Assembly (NCBI RefSeq): GCF_001715295.1
Contig: NZ_MDKB01000002.1
Location: 1,013,522 to 1,077,521, forward strand
Direction: 5' to 3'
Source of the DNA: Streptomyces griseus
GTDB lineage: Bacteria > Actinomycetota > Actinomycetes > Streptomycetales > Streptomycetaceae
Length of the DNA: 64,000 bases
Part shown: positions 26,325 through 36,190 of the stretch, piece after piece
How the letters are laid out: every line of letters starts with the position of its first letter
How positions within the stretch are numbered: position 1 is the first letter of the stretch
Notes under the pieces: model-generated
What the model was told of the DNA's origin: nothing
The model's input: the letters and a program-made list of their open reading frames with translations, nothing else
The model's database searches: none
Program-made: the position numbers and the translations under genes

Positions 26325-27977
26325 CTACCGCTCCCGCTCGACCCTCCGCTCGTCCCACACCGGCTCCGTGGTCTCCCGGACCACGCCGTCCGAACCGAAG
26401 ACCAGGTAGCGGTCGAAGGACTTCGCGAACCAGCGGTCGTGGGTCACGGCCATGACCGTACCGTCGTACGCCTCCAGGCCGTCCTGCAGGGCCTCCGCGG
26501 ACTCCAGGTCGAGGTTGTCCGTCGGCTCGTCGAGCAGCAGCGCGGTCGTGCCGGCCAGTTCCAGGAGCAGGATCTGGAAGCGCGCCTGCTGGCCGCCGGA
26601 CAGCCTCTCGAAGGCCTGGTCCCCCTGCCGCTCCAGTTCGTACCGGCGCAGCACCGACATCGCGCCGCCCCGGTCCTTGGCGTGCTCCGCCCACAGGATC
26701 TCGACGAGCGTCCTGCCCAGCAGCTCCGGATGGGCGTGCGTCTGCGCGAAGTGCCCCGGCACCACGCGCGCGCCGAGCTTCCACTCACCGGTGTGCGCCA
26801 CCGGCTCCCCCGCCAGCAGCCGCAGGAAATGGGACTTGCCCGACCCGTTGGAGCCGAGGACGGCTACCCGTTCCCCGTAGTAGATCTCCAGGTCGAACGG
26901 CTTCATCAGGCCGGTCAGCTCCAGATTCACGCAGGTCACCGCCCGTACGCCGGTGCGCCCGCCGCGCAGCCGCATCCTGATGTCCTGCTCGCGGGGCGGT
27001 TCGGGCGGCGGGCCCGCTTCCTCGAACTTCTTGAAGCGGGTCTGCATCGCGTGGTAGCGGTTCGCCATGTCGGGGCTGTTCGCCGCCTGCTGCCGCATGC
27101 GCAGGACCAGCGCCTTCAGCCGGGCGTGCTCCTCCTCCCAGCGCCGCAGCAGCTCCTCGAAGCGTGCGAACCGCTCCTTGCGCGCCTGGTGGTACGTGGC
27201 GAATCCACCGCCGTGCACCCAGACGTCCGAACCGGCCGGGCTCGGCTCCACGCTCACGATCTTCTCCGCGGCCCGGGAGAGCAGTTCCCGGTCGTGGGAG
27301 ACGAAGAGCACCGTCTTCCGGGTCTCCTCGAGTTTCCGCTCCAGCCACCGCTTGCCGGGGACGTCCAGGTAGTTGTCCGGCTCGTCGAGCAGCAGCACCT
27401 CGTCGGGACCGCGCAGCAGCGCCTCCAGGACCAGCCGCTTCTGCTCGCCGCCGCTGAGCGTGCGCACCTCGCGCCACTGCGCCTTCTCGTACGGCATGCC
27501 GAGCGCGGCCATGGTGCAGATGTCCCACAGCGTCTCGGCCTCGTACCCCCGCGCCTCCGCCCAGTCGCTGAGCGCCTGCGCGTACGCCATCTGCGCGGCC
27601 TCCTCGTCGACGTCCCCCGCAGCCTGAGCGGCGTGGGAGGTGTCCCCGAGCATGCGCGCCTCCGCGGCGTCGACGGCCCGCGCCGCCTCCTTGATCCGGG
27701 GTTGCGCCACGGAGACCAGCAGGTCACGGACGGTCCGCTCGTCCCGTACGGAACCGACGAACTGGGCCATCACCCCGAGTCCGCCGCTCACCGAGACCGA
27801 GCCGCCGTGCGGCTGGATCTCCCCGGCGAGCAGCCTCAGCAATGTCGTCTTGCCCGCTCCGTTCGCCCCGACCAGGGCGACGACCGCCCCGTCCGCCACC
27901 CGGAACGAGGCATCGCCGAGCAGCACCCGCCCGTCCGGCAGGTAGTACTCCAGGTGGCCCGCTTCGAGATGTCCCAT
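26325..27977 (-). CDS. ABC-F family ATP-binding protein
   Basis: A 550-residue protein with two ABC ATPase domains and no membrane segments. Domain 1: Walker A GANGAGKTT (about 37-45), signature LSGGEQKR and LLLDEPDNYLD. Domain 2: GSNGSGKSH, LSGGQQARFQ and LLLDEPTDNLD. They are joined by a charged linker (VLRMRQQAANSPDMANRYHA region). ABC-F proteins act on ribosomes, some as translation factors and some as antibiotic target-protection proteins; which applies here cannot be told. A Glu-to-Asn change (DEPDN) is seen after the domain 1 Walker B. The ATG at 27977 lies 7 nt from a GACAAT box; upstream in-frame ATGs fall inside that box. Confidence 0.9.
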   Translation of the reverse strand: MGHLEAGHLEYYLPDGRVLLGDASFRVADGAVVALVGANGAGKTTLLRLLAGEIQPHGGSVSVSGGLGVMAQFVGSVRDERTVRDLLVSVAQPRIKEAARAVDAAEARMLGDTSHAAQAAGDVDEEAAQMAYAQALSDWAEARGYEAETLWDICTMAALGMPYEKAQWREVRTLSGGEQKRLVLEALLRGPDEVLLLDEPDNYLDVPGKRWLERKLEETRKTVLFVSHDRELLSRAAEKIVSVEPSPAGSDVWVHGGGFATYHQARKERFARFEELLRRWEEEHARLKALVLRMRQQAANSPDMANRYHAMQTRFKKFEEAGPPPEPPREQDIRMRLRGGRTGVRAVTCVNLELTGLMKPFDLEIYYGERVAVLGSNGSGKSHFLRLLAGEPVAHTGEWKLGARVVPGHFAQTHAHPELLGRTLVEILWAEHAKDRGGAMSVLRRYELERQGDQAFERLSGGQQARFQILLLELAGTTALLLDEPTDNLDLESAEALQDGLEAYDGTVMAVTHDRWFAKSFDRYLVFGSDGVVRETTEPVWDERRVERER

Positions 27978-27984
27978 GCACAGC

Positions 27985-27990
27985 ATTGTC
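27985..27990 (-). promoter_or_regulatory. candidate -10 box, leaderless ABC-F gene
   Basis: GACAAT on the minus strand with 7 nt to the ATG at 27977; a TTGGGT hexamer 18 nt further upstream could be the -35. Confidence 0.4.
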
Positions 27991-28031
27991 ACGGCCCGCG
28001 CACCCCTGACCCAACCGGTTTACCGTCGGTC

Positions 28032-28037
28032 TAGGAT
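28032..28037 (+). promoter_or_regulatory. candidate -10 box, leaderless membrane protein gene
   Basis: TAGGAT, a perfect match to the Streptomyces TAGRRT -10, with 7 nt to the ATG at 28045. The divergent ABC-F promoter is 42 nt away. Confidence 0.5.
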
Positions 28038-28044
28038 TCGCGGC

Positions 28045-28893
28045 ATGAGCTTTGGGCAAGGGGGGCCCTCCTGGGGGCCCGGGGACAGCCGGACTCCGGA
28101 CTGGGCGGCACTGGCCGAGGCGTCCGCGGCACGCAGCCGGCGGAAGAAGTGGCTGATGATCGGCGGGGGTGCGCTGGCCACCGCAGCGGTCGCGGCGATC
28201 GTCGCGACCGCCGTCATCACGACCGGCGGGGGGACCTCCGGCGCGGACAGCGGCGCGAGCGAGCTCCCCGCCCCCGTCGACCTGCCCTCGGACGGTGCGG
28301 CGCCGCAGCCGTCCTTCTCCTCGGTGGCCCCGCTGCCCCCGCCGGACCCGAAGGACTACATAGCCGACGCCCGCAAGGACAGGGCCCCGGTCACCGTCGA
28401 CGCGTTCTTCCCCGGCAGGAAGCTCACGATGGGTGACCGTGTCTACGCCAAGGGCGCGACCGACTCCACGACCGGCTGCGCCGCCACGACCCAGGGGGCG
28501 CTCGGCTCGATCCTGGCCTCGAACGGCTGCGACCAGGTCATCCGGGCCACCTACAGCAGGGGTGGCGTCGCCGTCACCGTCGGGCTCGCCGTCTTCGGCA
28601 CCGAGGCGGAGGCCAAGAAGGTGGCCGAGCAGGCGTCGGGCGGCATCGCCTCCCTGAGCGGCGGGGGTGTCCCCACCTTCTGCCGGGGCGGGTCCGTCTG
28701 CCGCCGTACCGCCAACTCCTACGGCCGTTATGCCTACTTCACCGTCGGCGGATTCACCAGCGGGAAGAACGTGTCCACGGCGGACGAGGCCGTGTACGCG
28801 GTCGGTGACGACCTGACCGACTTCACGTTCCGTCAGATACGCCACCGCGGCGAGGTCCAGGCATCGGCGGCCGCCGCGGCCCCCGCCGCCTGA
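28045..28893 (+). CDS. membrane-anchored extracytoplasmic protein of unknown function
   Basis: A 282-residue protein. Residues 1-33 are a Gly/Trp-rich cytoplasmic start (MSFGQGGPSWGPGDSRTPDW) ending in RSRRKK, followed by one transmembrane helix (about 36-60). A Pro/Ser linker leads to an exported domain from about 105 with four or more Cys (STTGCAATT, SNGCDQV, PTFCRGGSVCRR), suggesting two disulfides. No catalytic motif is recognised. The ATG at 28045 is chosen from the TAGGAT box; the longer reading would start before it. It is divergent from the ABC-F gene with 67 nt between starts. Confidence 0.8.
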   Translation: MSFGQGGPSWGPGDSRTPDWAALAEASAARSRRKKWLMIGGGALATAAVAAIVATAVITTGGGTSGADSGASELPAPVDLPSDGAAPQPSFSSVAPLPPPDPKDYIADARKDRAPVTVDAFFPGRKLTMGDRVYAKGATDSTTGCAATTQGALGSILASNGCDQVIRATYSRGGVAVTVGLAVFGTEAEAKKVAEQASGGIASLSGGGVPTFCRGGSVCRRTANSYGRYAYFTVGGFTSGKNVSTADEAVYAVGDDLTDFTFRQIRHRGEVQASAAAAAPAA

Positions 28894-28983
28894 CCTCCGC
28901 CGCCGGAGACCATCGGCGCGTACCCGTACGGGGTGCGCGCCCCGCACACGCACGTACCGACGAACACGGAGTCTGGAGTGGGC

Positions 28984-31900
28984 ATGGCAGTCAAGGTGAC
29001 GGTGGTGGTCCCGACGTACAACTCGGGCGGCCACATCGAACCGCTGGTCCGCTCCATGCTGGCCCAGACGATGCCGGCGGACGAGTTCGAGGTGCTGTTC
29101 GTCGACGACGGCTCGACCGACGGGACCCCGGCACGGTTGCGCGCCCTGGCGGCCGAGCACGCGCACTTCCGGATGACGGAGATCCCGAACTCGGGATGGC
29201 CCGGCAAGCCGCGCAACGTCGGCGTGGAGCAGGCGCGCGGCGCCTACGTGCAGTTCGTCGACCACGACGACCGCATGGCCCCCGAGGCCCTGGAGCGCCT
29301 GCACGCGATGGCGCTGCGCAACGGCTCGGACATCGTCATCGGGAAGGTCGCGAGCAACTTCCTCAGCCGCGGAGTGCCCTACGGCCTGATGAGCACGACC
29401 CGCGAGAAGTGCACCGTCCACACGGCCTCGCTCGTCGACAGCCTCACCCCGCACAAGATGTTCCGCACCGCCTTCCTGCGCGAGCACGGCATCGTGCACC
29501 CGGAGGGCCCGTGGATCCTGGAGGACCAGCTCTTCCTGGTGCGCTCCTACCTCAAGGCCGAGGTCGTGTCCGTACTGGGCGACTACGTCTGCTACACGTA
29601 CTGGGCGCGCGAGGACGAGGAGAACGCCGGTACCACGGCGATGGATCCGCGCCGCTACTACGCCAACCTGCGGGAGATCCTGGACACGGTGGTGGCGGGC
29701 ACCGAGCCGGGCCCCGCGCGTGACCGGCTGCTGCGCCGCTTCTACCGCGTGGAGATGCTCAGCCGGCTGGGCGTGCCCGCACGCGGCGCCGCCATCGACC
29801 CGCGCTTCGACCGCGACCCGTTCGACGCGGTACGGGAGCTGGCCGACACCTTCATGACCGACGGCGTGCACGCCGGCCTGGCCGCCAACCAACGGGTCCG
29901 TTCGGACCTCCTGCGCGCGAACAGGCCCGCGGAGCTGACCGAGTACACCGAGCGGCAGACCGACCTGACGGCCCTCACCGCGGTCGCGGACGCCCGCTGG
30001 GACCGCGACCGGCTGAAGGTCGACTTCACGGCACGCTTCGCCGAACGACCTGGCGCAGCTGGCTTGTTGCTCGTCCGCCGCGGCGAACGGCTGTTCCTCG
30101 CTCCGCAGTTCACCGACGGCATCCTCGACGAACCGGTCGACGTGACGGACGAGCTGAAGTCGTTCCGGGTCAACGTCCTGCTCCGCGACACCCGGACGGC
30201 GCACCTGTGGCCCGTGCCCGCACCCACCACTCTCTCCCTGGAGGAAGAGGTGGCCGAGGACGGCACCGTACACGTACGGCCCGTGCTCACCGGCACCGCC
30301 GCGATCGACCCCGTACGCGGCGCGGGCGGAAGTCCGCTCGACGCCGGCACGTGGGACGTGCAGATCCGCGTGATGGGCGCGGGCTTCGACCGCAACGTCC
30401 CGCTCGGCAACACCACCCCGGACGGCGCCCCGCTGCCCGCCCCCGCCGTCACCGGCGGCCACCGCGCCGCCCCGGTCATGGCCGCACACGCCACCGGAGC
30501 GGGCACCGGACTCGCCCTCACGCTCACCCCCGCCCCGGAGGGCGGCGCGAAGGCCTCCCCACCGAAGGTCAGCGTCGTCGTCGCCACCGGCGGAGCCGCC
30601 TCCGAGGCCGTGCGCGCGACCCTGGACTCCGTGGCCGCCCAGACCCTGCCCGCGCAGGACATCGAGACCGTGCTGGTCGGCGACGGCGACGGCGCGGTGC
30701 GCCCCGAGGCCGGGACCGATCCCCGCAACTCCGGCATCGACGCCGCGCACGGCAGGTACGTCCTCTTCATGGAGCCGGGCGACCGCCTCGACCCCCGGGC
30801 GCTGGAGCGGATGTACGCCTACGGCATGGACAACGACACGGACGTCGTCGTCGGGAAGCTCGCCGCGAAGGACCGCGGCCTGCCGAAGGAACTGTTCGTA
30901 CGCGACCGGCCCCGCGCCACGCTCGCCAAGGACCCGCTCGCCGACAGCCTCACCGCCGACAAACTCTTCGACCGGGCCTTCCTCCTCAGGCACGGGCTGC
31001 GCTTCCCTCCGCCGGGCCACCCGCTGGCGGCGCAGGCGTTCACCTCGGAGGCGTACCTGCGCGCCGGCCACGTCTCGGTGCTCGGCAGCCACGTCTGCTA
31101 CCACTACGGCCCGAAGCGGGCCGTCCCCGAGCCGTCCCCCGCGGACTTCTACGCGGCGCTCGCCGGCCTGATGAAGAGGGCGGACAGCCTCTCCGGCCCC
31201 GGCGCCGCCCGCGACCGCCTGCACCGCCGCTGGCTCCGGGTCGAGGTGCTGGACCGGCTCACCGGCAAGACCTTCCTGGAGATGGCGCAGGAGGACCGGA
31301 CCGCCCTCCTGCAGGAGATCCGCACCGCGGTGGCCGGCCACCCGTCCCGTGCCGCGGTCGACGGGCTGCCGCTCTCCCGCCGGATCGCGTTCGGCCTCGT
31401 CGAGGACGACCGGCCCGAGGACTTCGTCCGGCTGGCCCGCTGGGAGCACTCGCTCGCCTGCCGTACCACCCTGACCGGGCTGGACCGGCGGCAGGACGGC
31501 ACGTTCCAGCTGTCCTTCACGGCCGCCCCGTACGCGGCCGACGGACCGGTCCGCGCGCTCACGGCTCAGGACGGCACCCACACCCTGGCACCGTCCGGGC
31601 TCCCGGAGGCCCTGTGCGAACGGTTCGCAGCCGAGTCGCTGACGGGCGGCGCCGTACCGGAGAAGGCGTCCGCCGTCCTCGTCCTGCGCGAGCGCTCCAC
31701 CGGCGCCGAACACCGGCTGCCCACCCGGTGCGAGGTGCGCCGCACGGCGGACGGGGAGCTCGAGGTCACCGCCACCGCCGCGCTGGACCCGGCCACGGCC
31801 CACGGGGGCGCCGCGCTCACCGACGGCGCCTGGGACCTGTACGTCCGGCTCACCGCGCTCGGCTGGACGAAGACCGCCCGGCTGGGGCGCACCCGGGCTC

Positions 31901-32088
31901 CCGAGGTCGCCGAGGAACTCACGGCGGCCCCGCACCCCGCCGACGCCTCCCGCACCGTCACCCCGTACTGGACGAAGCCGCACCGCGACCTCTCCCTGCG
32001 GGTGGAGGCGGAGAAGCAGGCATCCACCCCCACACCCCGCAGAGCGGGGCTGCTGCGGCGGATGGTCCGCGCCGTCCGGGGCAGCTGA
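28984..32088 (+). CDS. large family 2 glycosyltransferase with an internal tandem duplication
   Basis: A 1034-residue protein. Residues about 1-225 are a GT-A, GT2 domain with VVVPTYNSGGHIEPLVRSML, FVDDGSTDGTP, the DxD-like VDHDDR and the acceptor-side LEDQ. A helical region and a beta-rich domain follow to about 510. From about 525 the same order repeats: VSVVVATGG, MEPGDRLDP, LADSLTADKLFDRAFLLRHGL, VSVLGSHVCYHYG, then helices and a second beta domain. In the second copy the DDGS motif has become GDGDG, DxD has become EPGD and EDQ has become LAAQ, so only the first copy looks catalytic. A GGAG precedes the ATG. Polymer-modifying GTs of this style (teichoic acid type) are the nearest family; the substrate is unknown. 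Confidence 0.85.
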   Translation: MAVKVTVVVPTYNSGGHIEPLVRSMLAQTMPADEFEVLFVDDGSTDGTPARLRALAAEHAHFRMTEIPNSGWPGKPRNVGVEQARGAYVQFVDHDDRMAPEALERLHAMALRNGSDIVIGKVASNFLSRGVPYGLMSTTREKCTVHTASLVDSLTPHKMFRTAFLREHGIVHPEGPWILEDQLFLVRSYLKAEVVSVLGDYVCYTYWAREDEENAGTTAMDPRRYYANLREILDTVVAGTEPGPARDRLLRRFYRVEMLSRLGVPARGAAIDPRFDRDPFDAVRELADTFMTDGVHAGLAANQRVRSDLLRANRPAELTEYTERQTDLTALTAVADARWDRDRLKVDFTARFAERPGAAGLLLVRRGERLFLAPQFTDGILDEPVDVTDELKSFRVNVLLRDTRTAHLWPVPAPTTLSLEEEVAEDGTVHVRPVLTGTAAIDPVRGAGGSPLDAGTWDVQIRVMGAGFDRNVPLGNTTPDGAPLPAPAVTGGHRAAPVMAAHATGAGTGLALTLTPAPEGGAKASPPKVSVVVATGGAASEAVRATLDSVAAQTLPAQDIETVLVGDGDGAVRPEAGTDPRNSGIDAAHGRYVLFMEPGDRLDPRALERMYAYGMDNDTDVVVGKLAAKDRGLPKELFVRDRPRATLAKDPLADSLTADKLFDRAFLLRHGLRFPPPGHPLAAQAFTSEAYLRAGHVSVLGSHVCYHYGPKRAVPEPSPADFYAALAGLMKRADSLSGPGAARDRLHRRWLRVEVLDRLTGKTFLEMAQEDRTALLQEIRTAVAGHPSRAAVDGLPLSRRIAFGLVEDDRPEDFVRLARWEHSLACRTTLTGLDRRQDGTFQLSFTAAPYAADGPVRALTAQDGTHTLAPSGLPEALCERFAAESLTGGAVPEKASAVLVLRERSTGAEHRLPTRCEVRRTADGELEVTATAALDPATAHGGAALTDGAWDLYVRLTALGWTKTARLGRTRAPEVAEELTAAPHPADASRTVTPYWTKPHRDLSLRVEAEKQASTPTPRRAGLLRRMVRAVRGS

Positions 32089-32115
32089 CCCCGGCGGCGC
32101 CCGGCCGGCGGGGGG

Positions 32116-32970
32116 TCAGCAGCAGCCCGCCCCCGGCAACGACCTGACGTTCCTGGCCTCTTCGGCCCGGGCCGCGAGCAACGCGTCCGCCGGGTAGGCC
32201 ACTTCCTCCAGCGTCAGCCCGTGCGGCCTGACCACATGCACTCCGGGGTCCCGCACACCGGCCGCCAGCACCTCGGCGGGCCAACGCGCGGAGCGCCGCC
32301 CGTCACCCACGAAGAGCGCCGCACCGATCAGGGCACGCACCATGTTGTGGCAGAAGGCGTCGGCCTGCACCGTCGCCGTCAGGACGCCGGTGTGCCCGTC
32401 CCGCACCCAGTGCAGCTTCTGCAGCGTACGGATGGTCGTGGCGCCCTCCCGCTTCTTGCAGTACGCCGCGAAGTCGTGCTCCCCCGTCATCAGGGCGGCG
32501 GCCTCGTTCATCGCGTCCACGTCCAGCGGGCGGTCGTGCCACAGCACGTGCCCCCGCAGCAGCGGATCCACCCCGCCCGGCCGGTCCCCCACCCGGTACG
32601 CGTAGCGGCGCCACAGCGCGGAGAAGCGCGCGTCGAACCCGGCGGGCGCCTCGGCCACCCGCCAGATCCGCACGTCCGGCGGCAGCCGCCCGGCCATCCG
32701 CCGCAGCAGCTTCTCCTCGTGCTCCGCCCACACCTGCGCCGGCAGGTCGACGTGCGCCACCTGTCCCCGCGCGTGCACCCCGGCGTCGGTCCGCCCGGCG
32801 ACCGTCAGGCCGTACGTCACCGCCGAACGCGTCACCGTCCGCAGCGCGTCCTCGATCTCGCCCTGCACCGTCCGCCTGCTGGTCTGCTTCGCCCAGCCGG
32901 AGAAGTCCTTCCCGTCGTAGGAAAGGTCCAGCCGTACCCGTACGGAGCCGGGCTCTGCCACATCACTCAC
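32116..32970 (-). CDS. truA: tRNA pseudouridine(38-40) synthase TruA
   Basis: A 284-residue synthase modifying the tRNA anticodon stem-loop. The catalytic Asp is in [16 protein letters not shown], with the N-terminal [30 protein letters not shown] and [12 protein letters not shown]. It starts at GTG 32970. It lies 78 nt after rplQ, beyond a hairpin, the usual position at the end of the alpha operon. It converges on the glycosyltransferase gene with a 27-nt gap. Confidence 0.96.
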   Translation of the reverse strand: MSDVAEPGSVRVRLDLSYDGKDFSGWAKQTSRRTVQGEIEDALRTVTRSAVTYGLTVAGRTDAGVHARGQVAHVDLPAQVWAEHEEKLLRRMAGRLPPDVRIWRVAEAPAGFDARFSALWRRYAYRVGDRPGGVDPLLRGHVLWHDRPLDVDAMNEAAALMTGEHDFAAYCKKREGATTIRTLQKLHWVRDGHTGVLTATVQADAFCHNMVRALIGAALFVGDGRRSARWPAEVLAAGVRDPGVHVVRPHGLTLEEVAYPADALLAARAEEARNVRSLPGAGCC

Positions 32971-32993
32971 CCGCGTATCCTCTCAAAACCGAA

Positions 32994-33029
32994 CGGGCCC
33001 GCACCGCCCCGAAGGGTGGTACGGGCCCG
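32994..33029 (-). terminator. terminator/attenuator between rplQ and truA
   Basis: CGGGCCCG arms (32994-33001 / 33022-33029), then ACC/GGT and CCC/GGG with a GAA-containing loop. It begins 20 nt after the rplQ stop and probably ends most alpha-operon transcripts, with truA from read-through. Confidence 0.7.
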
Positions 33030-33048
33030 CAACGGGGTCTCAGTACGC

Positions 33049-33552
33049 TCAGGCGTCCTTGGACTCGTCGGCGGCGTCCGCCGGCTTGGCGTCCTCGACG
33101 GTCTCGGCCGGAGCCTCGTCCTTCTTGAGGGCGTCTTCCTTGACGGCGCGCTTCGTGGCGGCCTCGGCCTCACCGGTGGCCTGCTGGGCCACGGTCAGGG
33201 CCTCCACCAACTCGATGACCGCCATCGGGGCGTTGTCGCCACGACGGTTGCCGATCTTGGTGATACGGGTGTAACCACCGGGGCGGTTCTCGTACCGCGG
33301 GGCGATCTCGGTGAAGAGCGTGTGCACGATGCCCTTGTCCGTGATCGACTGCAGCACCAGGCGACGGTTGTGGATGTCGCCCTTCTTCGCCTTGGTGATG
33401 AAACGCTCGGCGACCGGACGCAGGCGGCGGGCCTTGGCCTCGGTCGTGGTGATGCGGCCGTGCTCGAACAGCGACTTCGCGAGGTTGTTGAGAAGAAGCT
33501 TCTCGTGCGCGGCGCTGCCGCCCAGACGGGCACCCTTGGCGGGCTGAGGCAT
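33049..33552 (-). CDS. rplQ: 50S ribosomal protein L17
   Basis: A 167-residue L17 ([60 protein letters not shown]). The core ends near residue 120 and is followed by an Ala/Glu/Lys-rich tail ([19 protein letters not shown]) that makes it ~40 residues longer than E. coli L17. The ATG follows AAGGAGAAAACC. It is the last r-protein gene of the alpha operon. Confidence 0.97.
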   Translation of the reverse strand: MPQPAKGARLGGSAAHEKLLLNNLAKSLFEHGRITTTEAKARRLRPVAERFITKAKKGDIHNRRLVLQSITDKGIVHTLFTEIAPRYENRPGGYTRITKIGNRRGDNAPMAVIELVEALTVAQQATGEAEAATKRAVKEDALKKDEAPAETVEDAKPADAADESKDA

Positions 33553-33725
33553 GGTTTTCTCCTTGTGTGCTGCACCGGCCGTATCAGGTACCGGTGTCAG
33601 TTCCCGCGAGGCGGTCGCCCCGCGGAAGTCTCCGTGTCGCCGCGGCCCTTCCGGGCTCGTCCGGCTCACACCGGACAGCGGCCGATCTCAGGCCCGTCCG
33701 GCGATCGAGGGCAGAAGCCCTCACC

Positions 33726-33765
33726 CCGGCACGGGGGCGCCCGGAAACCCGGGCACCCCTGCCGG
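33726..33765 (-). terminator. hairpin between rpoA and rplQ
   Basis: CCGGCA/TGCCGG, GGGG/CCCC and GCCCGG/CCGGGC stacked stems in one 40-nt hairpin starting 6 nt after the rpoA stop. Partial terminator or RNA-processing site inside the operon. Confidence 0.6.
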
Positions 33766-33771
33766 AGGCGA

Positions 33772-34794
33772 TCAGTACTGCTCGGTCTCCACGAAGCCGG
33801 CGTCCGCGTCGTCGTCCGCGCCGAAGGCGTCGGCGGCGGCCGTCGGGTCGAATCCGGGCGGGCTGTCCTTGAGCGCCAGGCCCATGCCGGCCAGCTTCGC
33901 CTTGACCTCGTCGATCGACTTCGCACCGAAGTTGCGGATGTCGAGCAGGTCGGCCTCGGAACGTGCCACGAGCTCACCCACGGAGTGGATGCCCTCGCGC
34001 TTGAGGCAGTTGTACGAACGGACCGTGAGCTCGAGCTCCTCGATCGGCAGCGCCAGATCGGCGGCGAGCGCGGCGTCCGTCGGGGACGGGCCCATGTCGA
34101 TGCCCTCGGCGTCGATGTTGAGCTCGCGCGCCAGACCGAACAGCTCGACCAGGGTCTTACCGGCCGACGCCATGGCGTCACGGGGACGCATGGCCTGCTT
34201 GGTCTCGACGTCGACGATCAGCTTGTCGAAGTCGGTGCGCTGCTCGACACGGGTCGCCTCGACCTTGTACGTGACCTTGAGCACCGGCGAGTAGATGGAG
34301 TCGACCGGGATGCGGCCGATCTCCTGGCCCAGCTGCTTGTTCTGGACGGCGGAGACGTAGCCGCGGCCGCGCTCGACGGTCAGCTCCATCTCCAGCTTGC
34401 CCTTGCCGTTCAGCGTGGCCAGGACCAGGTCCGGGTTGTGGACCTCGACGCCGGCCGGCGGGGCGATGTCGGCAGCGGTGACCAGGCCGGGACCCTGCTT
34501 GCGCAGGTACATCACGACCGGCTCGTCGTGCTCCGAGGAGACGACCAGCTGCTTGATGTTGAGGATGAGGTCGGTCACGTCCTCCTTGACGCCCGGCACG
34601 GTGGTGAACTCGTGCAGGACACCGTCGATCCGGATGCTGGTGACGGCGGCACCGGGGATCGAGGAGAGGAGCGTGCGGCGCAGGGAGTTGCCGAGGGTGT
34701 AACCGAAGCCCGGCTCCAGCGGCTCGATCACGAACCGCGAGCGGAATTCGTCGACGACCTCTTCGGTCAGCGACGGACGCTGAGCGATAAGCAT
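33772..34794 (-). CDS. rpoA: DNA-directed RNA polymerase subunit alpha
   Basis: A 340-residue alpha subunit. The N-terminal assembly domain (about 1-230) has [20 protein letters not shown], the C-terminal domain (about 250-315) has [16 protein letters not shown] and [17 protein letters not shown] for UP-element and activator contact. It ends in an acidic tail ([16 protein letters not shown]). The ATG at 34794 is in the alpha operon order rpsM-rpsK-rpoA-rplQ. Confidence 0.98.
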   Translation of the reverse strand: MLIAQRPSLTEEVVDEFRSRFVIEPLEPGFGYTLGNSLRRTLLSSIPGAAVTSIRIDGVLHEFTTVPGVKEDVTDLILNIKQLVVSSEHDEPVVMYLRKQGPGLVTAADIAPPAGVEVHNPDLVLATLNGKGKLEMELTVERGRGYVSAVQNKQLGQEIGRIPVDSIYSPVLKVTYKVEATRVEQRTDFDKLIVDVETKQAMRPRDAMASAGKTLVELFGLARELNIDAEGIDMGPSPTDAALAADLALPIEELELTVRSYNCLKREGIHSVGELVARSEADLLDIRNFGAKSIDEVKAKLAGMGLALKDSPPGFDPTAAADAFGADDDADAGFVETEQY

Positions 34795-34931
34795 GGTGTG
34801 ATCCTTCAGTCATGGGCACCCGCTATTTGATGCCCGACAGATGAGACAAGGGTACGGGCGGCACGCCCCCGAAGGGACATACCGCCCGCACCCGGCGCTA
34901 CTGACGCACGGCCGTCACCGGCCGTGACGGA

Positions 34932-35336
34932 TCAGACGCGGCGACGCTTCGGCGGACGGCAGCCGTTGTGCGGCGTCGGGGTGACGTCCTGGATCGAACC
35001 GACCTCGAGGCCCGTGGCCTGCAGGGAGCGGATCGCGGTCTCACGGCCGGAGCCGGGACCCTTGACGAAGACGTCGACCTTGCGCATGCCGTGCTCCTGC
35101 GCGCGGCGGGCGGCCGACTCGGCGGCCATCTGCGCGGCGAAGGGGGTGGACTTGCGCGAGCCCTTGAAGCCGACGTGGCCGGCGGAGGCCCAGGAGATCA
35201 CGTTGCCCGAGGGGTCCGTGATCGAGACGATGGTGTTGTTGAACGTGCTCTTGATGTGGGCGTGCCCGTGAGCGACGTTCTTCTTTTCCTTGCGACGCAC
35301 CTTCTTGGCTGCGCCCTGACGACCCTTGGGGGGCAT
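34932..35336 (-). CDS. rpsK: 30S ribosomal protein S11
   Basis: A 134-residue S11 with a basic N-terminus ([20 protein letters not shown]), [16 protein letters not shown] and the C-terminal [18 protein letters not shown]. It binds helix 45 and the platform of 16S rRNA. It is 137 nt upstream of rpoA and 104 nt after rpsM, both gaps containing hairpins. Confidence 0.98.
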   Translation of the reverse strand: MPPKGRQGAAKKVRRKEKKNVAHGHAHIKSTFNNTIVSITDPSGNVISWASAGHVGFKGSRKSTPFAAQMAAESAARRAQEHGMRKVDVFVKGPGSGRETAIRSLQATGLEVGSIQDVTPTPHNGCRPPKRRRV

Positions 35337-35394
35337 GTCTTGACTCCAGATGGAGAGGGGAGGTGATCGGTCCTACAGCGAAGACCGCTGGTTG

Positions 35395-35425
35395 CTGCGG
35401 ATTCCGGTGATCCGGGGAACCGCAG
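35395..35425 (-). other. hairpin between rpsM and rpsK
   Basis: CTGCGG/CCGCAG plus TTCC/GGAA with one bulged base, 16 nt after the rpsM stop. Possible processing or attenuation element inside the operon. Confidence 0.4.
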
Positions 35426-35440
35426 TGCGTCCGCTGAGGA

Positions 35441-35821
35441 CTACTTCTTGCCCGGCTTCTTCTTACCGGCGATGGCGCGACGCGGGCCCTTACGGGTACG
35501 CGCGTTCGTGCTGGTGCGCTGACCGTGGACCGGCAGACCGCGACGGTGCCGGATGCCCTGGTAGCAGCCGATCTCGATCTTGCGGCGGATGTCGCCCTGG
35601 ATCTCGCGGCGAAGGTCACCCTCGGTGCGGAGGTTGGCGTCGACGTACTCGCGGATCTTGACCAGGTCCTCTTCGGCCAGGTCACGAACGCGGGTGTTCG
35701 GGTTCACGCCGGTGGTGGCGAGGATCTCCTTGGACCGGGTGCGCCCGATACCGAAGACGTAGGTGAGGGCAACCTCCACGCGCTTTTCGCGCGGGATGTC
35801 AACACCTGAAACGCGTGCCAT
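35441..35821 (-). CDS. rpsM: 30S ribosomal protein S13
   Basis: A 126-residue S13 ([58 protein letters not shown], basic tail AGKKKPGKK). It sits at the 30S head and contacts L5 and P-site tRNA. It follows rpmJ by 194 nt; no gene is seen in that gap. Confidence 0.98.
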   Translation of the reverse strand: MARVSGVDIPREKRVEVALTYVFGIGRTRSKEILATTGVNPNTRVRDLAEEDLVKIREYVDANLRTEGDLRREIQGDIRRKIEIGCYQGIRHRRGLPVHGQRTSTNARTRKGPRRAIAGKKKPGKK

Positions 35822-36015
35822 TCAATGGCTCCAGTTGTCATGTCGGGGGTCTTCCGCAGTACCGCTCCCGAACGCCGACCTCGCCCGTGAGGGAGGTGGT
35901 ACGCCCGGGTCCCCGGCCCCCGCCGGAGGTGTCGTCAGCCGAAGCGTGGACGGGCACTGCGTATGTACGTTTACGTGCGTCGCGCGAAAAGCTGCGAGAT
36001 GCAGGTGGTCGTGCG

Positions 36016-36129
36016 TCAGCCCTGGCGCTGCTTGTGGCGCAGGTTGTCGCAGATGACCATGACCCGGCCGTGACGGCGGATCACCTTGCACTTGTCGCAG
36101 ATCTTCTTGACGCTCGGCTTGACCTTCAT
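36016..36129 (-). CDS. rpmJ: 50S ribosomal protein L36
   Basis: A 37-residue L36 ([20 protein letters not shown], ending RHKQRQG) of the zinc-binding C+ type: CDKC, then C and H in VICDNLRH. It is the standard gene after infA, with an upstream gap of 61 nt. Confidence 0.97.
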   Translation of the reverse strand: MKVKPSVKKICDKCKVIRRHGRVMVICDNLRHKQRQG

Positions 36130-36190
36130 GGGATGTCAGGTTCTCCGGGTCAGTGCCCTCACCGCGCCGTGGCGGCGGTGGCGGCAAGAT

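Noticed and set aside
27724..31983. Very long open frame (over 1400 codons) on the minus strand antisense to the glycosyltransferase gene
   Set aside because: It is the antisense shadow of a GC-rich + strand gene; the composition is Gly/Arg/Val-rich with no recognisable domain, and it crosses the ABC-F and membrane protein genes.
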